Below, one piece after another: positions 22,217-33,821 of a stretch of 64,000 nt of DNA; the first letter of the stretch is position 1, and every line of letters starts with the position of its first letter. The stretch spans positions 124,001 through 188,000 of the forward strand of contig JNDT01001927.1 of NCBI GenBank assembly GCA_000697055.1. Direction: 5' to 3'. A model generated the notes under the pieces. It made no database searches. It saw nothing but the letters and a program-made list of their open reading frames with translations, and was not told where the DNA came from. This DNA comes from Saksenaea vasiformis B4078. Taxonomy: Eukaryota; Mucoromycota; Mucoromycetes; Mucorales; Saksenaeaceae. The translations under genes and the position numbers were made by a program.

Positions 22217-23760
22217 TTACACACAACGATCGGAGTTGTAGGGGAGACGTACCTTTGTATCCAGTACTTCGATTCTCTGCGTATATGCATCATAGCGGAC
22301 ACTGAAGGGACGGTCCATCTTGGATGCGAACTCACGCACCTTTTCCTGTGCCTCCTTGAATGAGTTGGCTACAAAATAGACCTAAAATGGTTCCCTGATG
22401 AGAGATATCGAAAGGAAAAAAAAAAAAAAGAGGGGATGTTTTTTTACCGGTTGGAACTGTGTGATGGGGTATTTCTGCAACGCAGTTGAAGAAGGTTCGA
22501 AAGGTTTGACCTCTGGTTTGTCTGTAAGACAATATTCGAGTTCACCAAAAGAACTGAGAAGACCGGCTCCGTAAGCACGTAGTTGGCCTTCTTGTCGACA
22601 TAACCCAAACTCTACTGTGAACCAGTAAATCGTTGCCAATTTTTCAATGTCTTGATCTGATGCGCCTAAAGAAGCCAGACCAATTTCCTGTGAAAAATCT
22701 GCAAAGTCACGGTCGGCAAACTTATATTCACCGACCCTCTCTGAAATGAGTTACGTGATCTTTTGCAAATCAGCCAGTTTTTACGTACCAAGGGTACATG
22801 ACCTAAGAGTTCATGGCAGACGTCGGGTTCAGGTGTGTAAAAGGGTTTAGAATGATGGCGAACATACTGAGTGGAGTGGAATACACGAAAGGCAAAGGCG
22901 TTGAGGAAATCGCGACTTGTCAGCAATCCCATGACGGGTCGGATAGTAAAGCCGGTACAATCCTGGAGAAAGGACGAAACCACCTCAAGCTGAGGGATAT
23001 TCGAGTCATTGTAGCCACAGTTCTGTACCAATAATGGAAACATATGTTGATGTTCACGACAAGCATGTGTGGGATACAAGGCTGTCAAGCGACGATACAC
23101 CTGTCGCCAGGTATCAATTTCCTCGGCTGTATAGTTGACATGAGGAATTGTCTGTCCCGTTCGGTATTGCTTAGCAATATTTGTGATCTCCGCACGACGA
23201 GCGCGGTACTGCTTGTCCTGGGCACCAGGGTGATCGGCACCTAGCCTTACTGGTGAATAAGGTAGACAATTTTAAAAGGGGGAAAAAAAACAAATGTTAC
23301 TTAGTTCTTCTCCCATTTCCAGTACTTTGGTTGCAAAGGTATCGAGATCTGTCAGTTTACGAGGAAACCATGGTACGCTTGTTTCTATAGTGAAAAGAAA
23401 AAAATAGGTCACATTGCCATAACCAAGAAGAAGAAGAATCTAAAACCTTGTTTTTCATCCGATTGTCCGATGACATGGATATTTTTCGTATGGCTACGTA
23501 AACTATCGATGACTTGCTCAACTTGTTTAGCATCTACCGCATCGAAATCGATAAAGAAATCATAATCCCAATCTTCCGTTTTGCTTGGTCGCCTGTTTTG
23601 TTTTTTTTTTAACATAAGCAACAAAGATGTGTGTAACCAAACGAAACAATTACGATTCAATGCGGGTTAACGAAATCGACATGGATTTAATTGCCGCCAA
23701 ACATTCATCAAGTGCGCCCAACTTGTCTTCAATGGAAAAACAAAGTGTTGTCTTGTACAT
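22217..23760 (-). CDS. PAH: Phenylalanine 4-hydroxylase with N-terminal ACT domain
   Basis: This non-heme iron, pterin-dependent enzyme hydroxylates phenylalanine to tyrosine. The protein is 411 aa from six exons: 23760-23654, 23592-23447, 23384-23301, 23249-22789, 22720-22448 and 22381-22217. The ACT domain ([13 protein letters not shown]...SLTRIESRPS) is followed by [15 protein letters not shown]. The catalytic block includes [26 protein letters not shown] and [17 protein letters not shown]. The iron ligands are His258, His263 and Glu303, with exactly the 5- and 40-residue spacing of the human enzyme. The exon 4/5 junction was set at the acceptor that gives [22 protein letters not shown]. 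The 3' end is uncertain: a strong donor (AAG|GTACGT) after VLDTK could instead splice to a short exon ending at 22122. The family is known in Mucoromycota. A further upstream start exon cannot be excluded. Confidence 0.94.
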
Positions 23761-24937
23761 CTTTAATCAAAGAAGAAGGAAAAAAAAAAGAAAAAATGAA
23801 AACGAAACCAAGCAAACAAAAAATCATATGATCACGTGTGTCGGCATAACTGAAAGGTGCTGTCCTATCAAATGGGTAAACTTATCCTCACATTATCGCT
23901 GGAGGGGTGTGTGTGTGTGTGTGCGTAGGAACATCGTCCATAATCAGATCATGTCCTTGTCATATGTAGAAGCGAGCCTCCCGCTCCCAGCTGGGACGGC
24001 TTGATGGTGCGATCAGCTTAGGAATTTCTTCGGTGGCGTTGGGGACACAGTTTCATACGCCTTCTGTTGCCATGTTTATCTGTGTAATGTACAACACGTT
24101 GTCCAATTTACATCTCTTCATCAACAACAAGTTCGCGCTGCTTCAAGGAGCAATGAGAAAGGCGAGAATTGCTGTTGAACAGATCAATTTTAAGGTCCGT
24201 GGTCGAGACTACCGTCGTATCGAACGACCACTGTACCCTTTTGCAGAAAGCAGGAGCAGCATAAACATCGCCCCTATGAAGGCGTATTTTATGGAAAGTG
24301 AAGAGTAACCAATTTGATATTTGAAAGAATCGAGAAAAAAGGACAACATTTTGATTTCGTGACAAGGAGCAAAACTACGTCAAACCGTATGTGCACTTCT
24401 ACAGTCGATCAAGACAGACCAATCCTTAAGTAAAGAGGTGGTCCATCGTTTTCGGAGCTGGAATGTCTAGACAAACATGTAGCGGCGGTATCTGTAGACA
24501 AAGACAGGGGATTACCGAGACAGAAACAAAAGAGATGTCCATTCGGCTGAAACGATGCGCCCTACTCGTGGCTCGATATGGCGTACGCTTGGAAACTCTA
24601 TGGAATCTCGTCGACCGCATGAGCCTATTCTCCAACATCGCCTCTACGAATATGGTTTTCGGATAATAGGGATTTAGATAGCCGCGTTTGCGGTAAGCTC
24701 AGTATGCTCTTAGTAGCGTCTTCCGATAATTGCTTCCTCATCTAGTCCAACGATCGTTTGATATATTATATATATATATCACCAGGGTAAGTAAGGATTC
24801 TTTATTTGAGATGATGTTCCTCGCTATCCCGCTCTATCTTTTAACCTTTTTTTTCAGACCGGAGTGAACTTGTTCTGTCGATTAACGCAATTGAAAAAAA
24901 AAAAAATAACTGTACAGGTAAGGTAAAACTATCCATT
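23761..24937. other. 1.2-kb intergenic region between PAH and GrpE genes
   Basis: A pyrimidine-rich strand (minus) precedes the PAH start. A short (GT)n is at 23907-23923, and a TATATA run is at about 24760-24778. Open frames at 24033-24308 and 24463-24666 have no recognisable domain and no splice partners. I see no supported gene. Confidence 0.5.
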
Positions 24938-25720
24938 TCACTGTGACTCGGCGACGACACCCACTTGGGCTGGTCGGAGCACACGTCCCTTGAGCATGTA
25001 ACCCATCTTCTGCACTGCAAAAATAGTACCAGCTTCTTTGTCGGGCATTGGTGCCTGGAACAAGGCTTGGTGTCTGTTGGGGTCGAAGACTTCACCCTCG
25101 GGATTCTCTCGTTCAACACCATGACGCTTGAGGGTCTTGACCAACTCAGCTTCCGTCATGGACACACCCATGTAGAGGTTGCTCAATTGATCTGCCATCT
25201 TCTCAATGTCCTTTACCCCCAATGCACCTTCCTTTGTACGCAATTCCTCTGGAACAGCTGTCAAAGCCATATTCAAAATGTCAACGGTGTCTAACAGATC
25301 TTTGGCAAACTTCTGAATGGCAAATTCCTTTGTGGTTTCAAGTTCCTTGCGGCTACGATCGCGCAAATTCTCTTGATCAGCCAATGTACGAAGGTAGGCA
25401 TCCTGAGGTCAAGAAACAAATGAGAAACGGTTACAAAACTTTCTCTTAATAACTTTTACCTGTAGTTCTGCAATTTTCTTCTCTTTTTCGGCCAATTGTT
25501 TCATCAAGTCTTCGTTGGCAGAAGCTTGCTGTGGTTGTTGTTGTTGTTGTTCTTGTTGCTGCTGTTCTTCCTTTTTTGCCTCTTCTTCCTTGCCGTTCTC
25601 GGTTGCGTATGTTCGGTTCAAAGTCATACGAGAGGCAGTGGCGGCCATGCCTTTGTGAAGAGCAAATGAAGGTCGGACGGATGTGACGGCAGCGTTACGA
25701 ATGACAGCGAGGAAAGACAT
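24938..25720 (-). CDS. MGE1: Mitochondrial GrpE nucleotide-exchange factor
   Basis: This is the nucleotide-exchange factor for mitochondrial Hsp70 in matrix import and folding. The product is 241 aa from two exons: 25720-25460 and 25402-24938. The N-terminus is a presequence rich in Arg/Ser/Ala (MSFLAVIRNAAVTSVRPSFA), followed by a Glu/Gln-rich segment. A long helix around LADQENLRDRSRKELETTKEFAIQ spans the dimerisation region. The GrpE signature is seen in GVERENPEGEVFDPNRHQAL and the beta domain in VQKMGYMLKGRVLRPAQVGV. The frame is also open to a TTG nine bases upstream, but the ATG at 25720 is the start. The poly-Gln run near residues 55-65 is encoded by CAA/CAG repeats. Confidence 0.95.
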
Positions 25721-27217
25721 GACGTACAAGAGTTAAGAGAAACCCACCGTGGAGAATAAGAAAAAAAAAAAGTTTTTAAAAAAAGCCTTTGCCAGGCACC
25801 CCGCCTTCTTTTTTTTTCCTTTTGCTTCAACCGTCACTTTTTTTTCTGTCGGGGAAATCACAGTTTCATTCCGAGTATGACTCAAAGGATGAATCGCAGT
25901 AAAGAAAAGATTTCTTCGACATGTTGAACCTTTAGGATCATAAACAGAATAAACGATCATTATGACTCTCTCTGCTTGACTGGTATAAACATACATGCAA
26001 ATCCACTTGATTTCTTTGTTCCAGCGTGGGAACAATCAAACGAATCCCGACACCAAAAAAAAAAAAAAAGGTCGGGGTAATAACAAGGGGAGGATCCCTG
26101 CTTGGAATAACAAGAAAAGAAAAGAAAAGAAAAATGACAGCCCCCATAACGATTCTTTTCAACCGAAATTAAACAAACCTCGTGAGAAAGGTGGCGTGCG
26201 TGGCGGTGGCGGCGTACCAATAAACCCGTTGATTCGATAGGGGGGTTCGTCATGGACGGAAGAAGACTAAGTACATAGTAGATAAAAAATATGATTGACC
26301 ACTTTCGTATCGAAAGCAAAAAGTTAGCGCCTAAGTACGAGAGATAGTAGTCATTATTATTCTTACGTATCGTTAAAAGAAAAAAAAAAGTACCATTAAG
26401 ATCCTCGACGTGTAACCATCCATCTTATTCTTGTAAGAATAACGCAAATTATTCCAGAACAATGGAAAGTAAGTTGGCAAAATGAACATGAATTGCTTTC
26501 TTCCCGCGCATAATTCTCCCTGCATGGGCGCGTTTCTGGCTTGTCTTCAACCAGATGAGTTGCATATGAACCCCCAAAAAAAAACATTAGGTCGCAATGG
26601 TTAGGATCCACTCAATGTTATGGACTCTTTTGTTCATCATGCGTAACCACGGGTTGGATAGAATGGAAGGATAACCTTGTTGTTGCATGCATAAACGTCC
26701 GTTGTGCTGGAAGAAAAAGGAAAGAAAGAGGTGCAGCTAGATGATCATTCTATTTGACCTTGCAGCCTGGGAATCTTTTGTAGTGCAGGAAAGGGGAGGG
26801 AAACCAGAAATAGGTACTTATGTCGTTATTTCGATAGGGTTACCTATGTTGCAGAATGACAAATGTCGTTTTAGAAGGCCAGTGTTTACAGATGATTCTT
26901 ATTAACAGTGTGCTACATGGGAAACAGTTTGCTATTTTTATATAGTGTGGTTTTCAAGCATCAAAGGTGAGTCCCTGACCTGGGCCTTCCATCTTAAAAG
27001 GTCACGGTATGGAATGATCAAAATAGCATCGGTTAGGTTGCACCAACAGGAAATTACGTGGAACGTTTGGTGGGTTTATCTACGCAACGTACAAGCCACA
27101 CTACCTCTGATTTCCCTTCATGCATACAGATTTCCCCATTTCCCTTCTTTATTTTATATTTTTTTTTAGTTCTTCGGAACCTACCACCACACACTTAACT
27201 CGCTGTCTATCCAAATA
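25721..27217. other. 1.5-kb intergenic region
   Basis: This contains many short A or T homopolymers and purine-rich blocks (for example 26050-26130). It holds the promoters of the divergent GrpE gene and the secreted-protein gene starting at 27218. No gene is supported. Confidence 0.5.
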
Positions 27218-27842
27218 ATGTTTTCTATTGCCAAGATAACGAAGTTGGCGTTTATCTTCGCCCTATTACTTGCTCAGTTGAGCGCTGCAGCACCATCGCA
27301 GTACAATGAAGGTTTAGCTACCAGAGGGCTGTGCCCGATAGAACGACTGAATTCTTTTTTTTTTTTCCTTCAAAAGGTATCGACATTCTTTATCCAACTT
27401 CAGATGTCATTATCCAACATCATAAGGAAAAAACAGCCTATCTTGTTATTGGTAAGGATGACTATAAATATTTACGAGAGTCACTAACAAATGGCTTACA
27501 GGAAGTAAAGCGAAACATGCTAAGCTGAAAAGAGTGACGTTACAACATGAAAAAGATGGAAAGACACTATCGAAAGAAGTATTTAAAGGCACCTCGGGAC
27601 TGAGTCGGATTATGGCTATTCAACAAGATCTGAATGGCCTGGATTTCCCAAATCAATTTTGGTTCAGGTAACACCCGTTTATGACTTAGCTTGAACAGCT
27701 GGGTGTGAATCTATAATTATGAGCATCGGATACTAACCGTTCTTCTTCTTTACCCCCTTTTTTTTTTAACTCCAGTATTGACGTCGACCAGAATGGACAG
27801 ATGCGCAACTATAAATCTCAGTCATTTAAAGTAACTGAATAA
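27218..27842 (+). CDS. Small secreted protein, single beta-sandwich-like domain
   Basis: This 133-aa protein has exons 27218-27311, 27377-27451, 27502-27667 and 27776-27842. Residues 1-25 are a clear signal peptide ending in LSAAAPS. The mature part of about 105 residues has alternating beta-strand character: IDILYPTSDVIIQHH near the start, FWFSIDVDQNG and a C-terminal YKSQSFKV. That overall layout (xILYPxxD start, W-I-D strand, YxSxxF end) is reminiscent of Kre9/Knh1-type Ig-like domains of fungal secreted proteins, but the match is weak and I do not claim it. The mature protein has no Cys. There is no GPI or transmembrane signal. It lies just upstream of another secreted protein on the same strand. 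Function unknown. Confidence 0.8.
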
Positions 27843-28115
27843 AGTAACATTTGAAGTAAAGAAAAGAAAAGTAAAGAAAAAGAACCAGAGATTATTTATT
27901 ATCGGTCTGCCAAGTAAAATAAAGGAAGGTTTTTTTTTATAACCTACATCATCATCAAAAAAGAAGCACAACTAATTAACGCGTTGTGTTACATTACCTC
28001 TCCCTTTACGTGCTTTTTGAAGCTCCTCTCTGTCTATTTTTTCTCTCTCTTGTCTCTTTTCTTTCTTCTCCAATTCCCCTTTTTCCCTTTTTTTTTTTCT
28101 TTCATTCTCGGCCCT

Positions 28116-29330
28116 ATGAAATTCTCTCTTGCTGCCACCTCTGCTTTATTGCTTACGGCCTTTGCTTCTCTGGCCCAGGCAGATGAGTATGCCGATGCCA
28201 TGAAGAAGTGGTGTTCTGGTAATATATCTTATTTTCATTGTCAGACCATCTCAAACCTTCATTACTTCTAGGTCTTGATGTGACCACACCTACCGATCAG
28301 ACCGTTGTTGTTGCTGGCCAAGATGTCGAAATCACAGTCAGTAAGTTGCCACCCTAACGATTGTTCTGCCAACTTCCCTTTTTTTTTTTACTTACTCCTT
28401 TTGACGTACAGCCCGTGTCCCTGACGACCGCGAAAAATCGATTACTGGTCTCGATGTATGTCACGTTATATATTTTCTAAATAGACATCACTCACTTCTT
28501 TTTATTTTTATTTTTGACAGCTCTACATGGTGCCTCCCGATGGTTCCGCAGAAAAGGCTAGATATATCCAGAATGTCTGGGCCAGCCAGAACGGAGGCCA
28601 CAAGCTCAACAAAGCCGCCTCTATTAACGACACGATGCCAGCCAACGCCACCGCTGGTCTTTACTTGTACCGGTAAGCATCGTGTTACCGTTGTGTCATG
28701 CATGCAAAAAGACAAAAAAAAACAGATGCTTACGATCCCTGTTAGTGTCTGGGTCACCAACTTGGTCAACGGCATGCACGGCCCTGACTGTATCCAGAAG
28801 TCCAAGGTCTTCAAGGTGACCACTGGTAGCCACCAGAACGCCGACGGCTTTAAGTACTTTAACGAGAACCTGGATGATATCACTTTATACAACCCTGAAC
28901 ACTTCAAGGGCTGCTTCGGTCTCTCCGTTGACTATCCTAAGGAAGGCTCAACCTTCAAGGAGGGAGAACACATCAGCGTTGTTGCCAGCCGCGACAGCGC
29001 TTCTAAGACCGATGCTTTGCACAAGGTCGATCTGTACAAGTCCGTTGGAGATAAGGAAGCCATCTTCATCAGCACCGTTTGGGAAGGTACCGAGAACCTT
29101 TTCAACAGCTTCTCTTTGAAGGATCACTTGCGCTTGCCCGAAGAACATCTTGATCCTGCTGCTGATTACTACTACGTGTAAGCTTTCTCTCCCTTTCTCT
29201 CTCTCTTTTTTAGAATGCATGAAACTGAAATCGTCTCTTTTGTAGCCTCGATGTTAGCACCGACAGTGGAAGCGACGCTGACCATTGTAAATTCCACTCT
29301 GCTAAGTTCAAGATCGAGAAGTCGCAGTAA
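28116..29330 (+). CDS. Secreted protein with two beta-sandwich-like domains
   Basis: This 294-aa secreted protein has six exons: 28116-28218, 28272-28340, 28412-28455, 28521-28672, 28746-29177 and 29246-29330. The signal peptide is MKFSLAATSALLLTAFASLAQA. The first domain begins at LDVTTPTDQTVVVAGQDVEI and ends near CIQKSKVFKV. A second domain of similar layout (FGLSVDYPKEGSTFKEGEHIS to HCKFHSAKFKI) follows, so the protein looks like a tandem repeat of an Ig-like fold. Four Cys in the mature part could form two disulfides. It is strongly coding: very consistent codon use and clean splice sites. No enzyme motif is visible. The neighbour at 27218 has a similar one-domain layout, which suggests a local family. 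I do not recognise a named family with confidence. Confidence 0.85.
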
Positions 29331-29808
29331 AAAAAAAATGACAATCGCCCAAGCAACATTTCTTAAGAGAAGACATAAGAAAGCCTGTGTTCTTTCCTGA
29401 AATTCCTAGCGTTATACTCGTGTATTATCCCATCCATCCTTTTTTTTTATAAAAAGAAAGCTATAAAGAATTGCTTTGTATACTTGGTGAATTCATTGTA
29501 TCTCGGTATGCATATCAATCATCTGCAACAAATATACAGCCGCCTACTTTTTCTTTTTTTTTTTTCTTGGGTCTCTGAGCCACCTCTTGCCTTTCTAAAT
29601 CGAATTTCCGCACATCGTATCTGCTGTTCAGTACAGCCAATGGGCTTATGCGCTACATGACCATATCTGGCCATGCGCCACCTAGCGAGTAAAAAGAGCA
29701 GACAGTCTGCACAGACTCTACTCCTTTCCTTCACGTTTAGCTGTGACGGCTGTCGGGAGGAGAGGGAGAAGGAGGAGTTTCGGGAACACCGACCTTGCAG
29801 CTTTATCC
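29331..29808. other. Intergenic region upstream of TEL2
   Basis: About 480 bp holds the 3' flank of the secreted-protein gene and the TEL2 promoter. The TEL2 frame is open upstream of its ATG only back to about 29743, without another ATG. Nothing else is seen. Confidence 0.6.
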
Positions 29809-32800
29809 ATGGCCGATCTGACAGCGACAATTCAACGTATACAAGATCTGGATAAGGTCGCCACGAACCAAGACGAGTTCGACAATGTTTTACAATGTCT
29901 GTCTGTTGTAAACGCTATCCCTGCATCATGTCGACGTGGTGTCTATCGCCACATTGCTTGGACACACCATGTAACGTTCGTTGTGCAAACGTTGATTCCT
30001 GCATGGTCACTGCAACTTGCTCAGCACCGCGCATTACTTGAATCAACCATGGTAATGAAAGAAGAAGACGAGGCAACACAATGTACTATGGCCTTGGTCA
30101 GTCTTCGCGCATTGCTGGAAGCTCTGAACAAGGATGCTTTGCTGGATAGTCTCGAGCTTTATGCCCATTTATTAAAGCATCTCGTGTCGCGTACTATGAT
30201 GACTACCTATCTTTCAATGGAAGGGGATGTTCGCCTTTTCTGTTCCTTGTTATGTTCAATTCCTTCTCGTATGGCGAATGCGTTTGGATTGCAGCATAAA
30301 TCATCAAACGCGTGGTACCTGGATAGGTAAAATAATATATATATATATTTATATTTGGAGTAACGTCTTATTTAATTGGGGAAAAAAAAGGAATTTTTAC
30401 TCCACGTTGGCTAGCCATATAGCTAGCAGACCGGAGAGCACGGTGACAAAGGAACTTGTTGGAAAAATGGTTCGGCAAGGCTACGTCGACGAATGTGTAG
30501 CAGCCATCTATCCGATTGCTCTGTGTGATGTACGCGCGGGAAACTTGTCTTGCTGGCCTGAGCTATGGACATTCGGCCACTTGGAACGGGTATGGCAAGC
30601 CATCCTCTTCTTTGTAGAGCCATCTGTGACAGAGAGCACGATCGATAGTACCGCATCCGATCTGGCTGCCATTGTGCTCGGCTCATCCCCTCGCGATTTC
30701 CTTTCTTATGCCATTTTTTCCATGTCAAAATCGCGCAAAGCAAACAGCTTTCTCTTGAGGGTGGCTATTGCAGCGACAATCCACGCTACAGGTTTAGAAG
30801 AGGACTCATCCTCATCAAAAGGTAGAATACGATGGATGGGCCGCTATGACTGACTGGCTGACTGACTGACTGGCCATTCTCTGTAGACAGCGAGAGAAAG
30901 TTGACAGCCGCTACAAGAGATTTGGTCAAAGCATTTGTTGAACGTGTGATAACCAAATGGACGGATGCCATTTTTATTAAACATACTGGCTATAATGAAC
31001 GTCTATGTAAAGTCAACATCGGGTTAGGTTCACGTACAAAAGCTGACATTTGATCGTTAGACATATCGAGTGCTCTTCTTATACTCATTGGTTATCTGGG
31101 AAAAGAGGAGGCTCGCGATTTATTTTACACATCGTCACTTGCTTCTGGAGCACACCGTTGGCTAGAAAATGGGGAGATGGAAACAGCGAAATTAGGCATG
31201 GTAAGAAAGGCGTGGCACGGAAAGCGGGAGCGGATGTTTAACTGGTTGTCTGGCTTAAGGCTGTAGTAAAGAGTGTATCCATGCTTATTGACGATGAGGA
31301 TATCCAATTGGACGCCAGCATTATTGATCCAGAAAACGATCGGCATCTGCACGAACTGATGCAACTTATTTTTACAGCAGATGCACTTCGACCGGGTATG
31401 AAAGATAAAGGACGAAAGAAATGGCATAGCACTGACACTATTTTGTAGGTGACATTTCTTCCATTGAACCAGAGCCAATAGTCGATGCTTCGGATAGCGA
31501 AGAAGAAGAAAAGGAGGAGGAGGAAGAGGAATTAGACCCAGACGCCCTGCTTTTCCCGGATCAAGGTAAAAACAATTCAGGCAAAACCTTTTGGAGATTG
31601 AAACTTGCATTGACCAATCAAAATAGATGAAGAGGAGGAGGATTCCGATCTCGAGCCTTATCTTATGGAAGAAGAGTCAGATGAAGAAGAACCAAGAGCA
31701 AAGCGAAAACCAAAAAAGCCAGTGTAAAATGACACGACTCGCAATTTGCAATATGTTGTTCATTCATTCATTTTTTTTTTTGCTTTAGTTATATCCGGGA
31801 CCTTATACAATGTTTGACAGATACTTATGATCCTATTAAATTGGAAATTGGATTGGACACCGCAGCGCCGCTGATCCGGCAAAAGGCAGGAGTCGGAATC
31901 GAATTAAGTAAGGACCAAACCGTGGGAAATGAATCGCTCAGCGGTTAAACAATCAACAGGAGAATGTGCGGCAGAGCTGGTTAACGCTTTGATACGAATT
32001 CCTGGTGATTATGATATCCCCGAGAGCGAGGAGAAACAGCAGAACGCACTTGCCGCTCTCATTGTGGCTGAGCCAGAAACGACAACATCAAGGTAAAAAA
32101 AAAAATAGCTACGTCTTTTATCCTGGCTTGTACTGAAAGTATCGTTGTAGAGTGATTGATAGTCTGTATCAGCGGTCGACATCCATTCTTACACAGCAAA
32201 TCATTCTAGCTGCCATTCATTTGGCAACACGGGAACTTGCAGGATGGACAGTGTCGTCAGAAGAGGAATCTGTATCTGGGATTGAGGAGGGCATACACAA
32301 GATGATTCTCGGTCCAGAAATTTCTTCTTCACGACAGGTTGGCAAAACGAGGGTATTTTCACGTAGTATGGAGGTTCAGAAGAAGCAAGCCCAGCAAGTG
32401 CGTACCAATCGTTTGAGTGGACTTGCAGGCTCGCTGTTTTTCTTTCCTCTTCTGGTTGGATGGTGGGAAGGCGCGCAAGCACGAACGAAGTAAAACAACG
32501 ATGGTCAGAAAAAAAGAAGACTGCTCACAAGAAATCGTTTAGATCTTGGTTAGGCAATAGTAAGGTACTGACAGAACAGCTTATTCGGGTTTTGAATATG
32601 ATTATGTATTATGCGAGTAAGTGAACAGAAAAAAAAATATATAGACAATCTCTTGACTGATGCCTTTTTGTAGCAAATACGCCAGAGAAGCGACGTATCG
32701 TCATTGAATATTTTGAGTTTGCTTTAGCGTTGCGTTACGCTGAATGTTCTGCAGGGATGAAACGTGCTCTCTTACTCGGTATTATGGTCATACTGAACAC

Positions 32801-32990
32801 CAGTTACAAAGATCACGAGTGGGTTTTATGGACAGAGTTTGCAAAAGAACTTGAGGAAACACGGTTTTGGGTACAAGCGATTGTAGATTCACCTAAAGAA
32901 GATGAAGCAATCAAAGAGGTTGCACTTGGAATTGTAGTAAGATTAATGGAGATATCAAAAAAAGCATGGCAGATCGAGAGTACGCCTTAA
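29809..32990 (+). CDS. TEL2: Telomere length regulation protein Tel2 (TTT complex)
   Basis: Tel2 is an HSP90-linked cofactor that, with Tti1 and Tti2, stabilises the PIKK kinases (TOR, ATM, ATR). The model is 846 aa in twelve exons: 29809-30326, 30391-30821, 30887-31006, 31061-31200, 31260-31395, 31449-31565, 31627-31723, 31789-31907, 31960-32092, 32151-32489, 32543-32616 and 32674-32990. The N-terminal half is an alpha-helical solenoid. The conserved block LLILIGYLGKEEARDLFYTS and ENGEMETAKLGM is followed by an acidic linker (about residues 455-510). Then comes the Tel2 C-terminal domain starting YIRDLIQCLTDTYDPIKLEI. The acidic linker holds DSD and ESDEEE sites that look like CK2 targets. 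Conserved C-terminal helices LAGSLFFFPLLVGWWEGA complete the family. Phases are consistent throughout. Confidence 0.9.
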
Positions 32991-33821
32991 AACTCTTTAT
33001 TTTCACATGATGTTACACGTTCACAATGATGGATCGTTTTCTAGCGGTCTTAAACATGAGTAGATCTCTCTTATTGACTTGTTACACCAACAAAGTCTGG
33101 GGAGAATGGTAACTGTATAAAGATAAACGTCTCGGTAAAGCGTTGTTGTTTCTGCGCTTTGGGCGCAGGCGTGGTTAGTCTTTTTCGGCCATCATCCCTA
33201 AAAGAATCATTTTGTCTCTGGATTCATAGGAAGCTGATAAATAAATGAACGGGAATGGCGCCTTAGTATGGGTTACCAGCTACTACGTACGTACGTGCTT
33301 CTGAAGAGGGATTCGGCAAGTAAATGCGTAGTTGTTTCATTGAAATAAGGACCGACGTGCAGATCTGTCAGGCCCAGATGATATTTATCATGATTTGGTC
33401 TATTGTCGCAGATTTGGTCATCATGAATGTTGTGTTTTCTTTTTTCATGTGTTATATAGTTTTATGTTTCGTTCATGACAATGTTTTTTTTTCAATGAAA
33501 AGGAAGTAGTCGGGTTAACTTCTTAAAAGGGTTTACAAATTTGCGTCAATTATTTTATTACCTCTCTGGGTAATTTTTTTGCGCGGGGATTTGTTGGATA
33601 AACAGTAAGATCAAGATGGTCGGAGCTTTACGGTTATTGACGGAAAGTAGCAACACAAGTCAGTGATACGAAGGAAACCTTTTTCCCCCATTTTGGTGCG
33701 CCCTTTAAATTTGCAAAAAAAAAACACATAAAAAACATGCTCTATTTTCAAACCCAACAGAGGCGCTCGCAACTTTTTACCCCCACACTCTCTCTCTTCC
33801 CTCCCCCCTCTCTCTCTATAA
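32991..33821. other. Intergenic region between TEL2 and the duplicated-domain gene
   Basis: This 0.8-kb region has T-rich stretches. A dense CT tract at about 33787-33817 ends directly at the next gene's ATG. The bases TATAAATGG at 33817-33825 overlap that ATG, so they cannot serve as a normal TATA box for it. No gene is supported. Confidence 0.55.

Noticed and set aside
24033..24666. Two plus-strand frames between PAH and GrpE (24033-24308 and 24463-24666)
   Set aside because: No domain, no clean splice linking the two, and similar-length frames occur on the minus strand.
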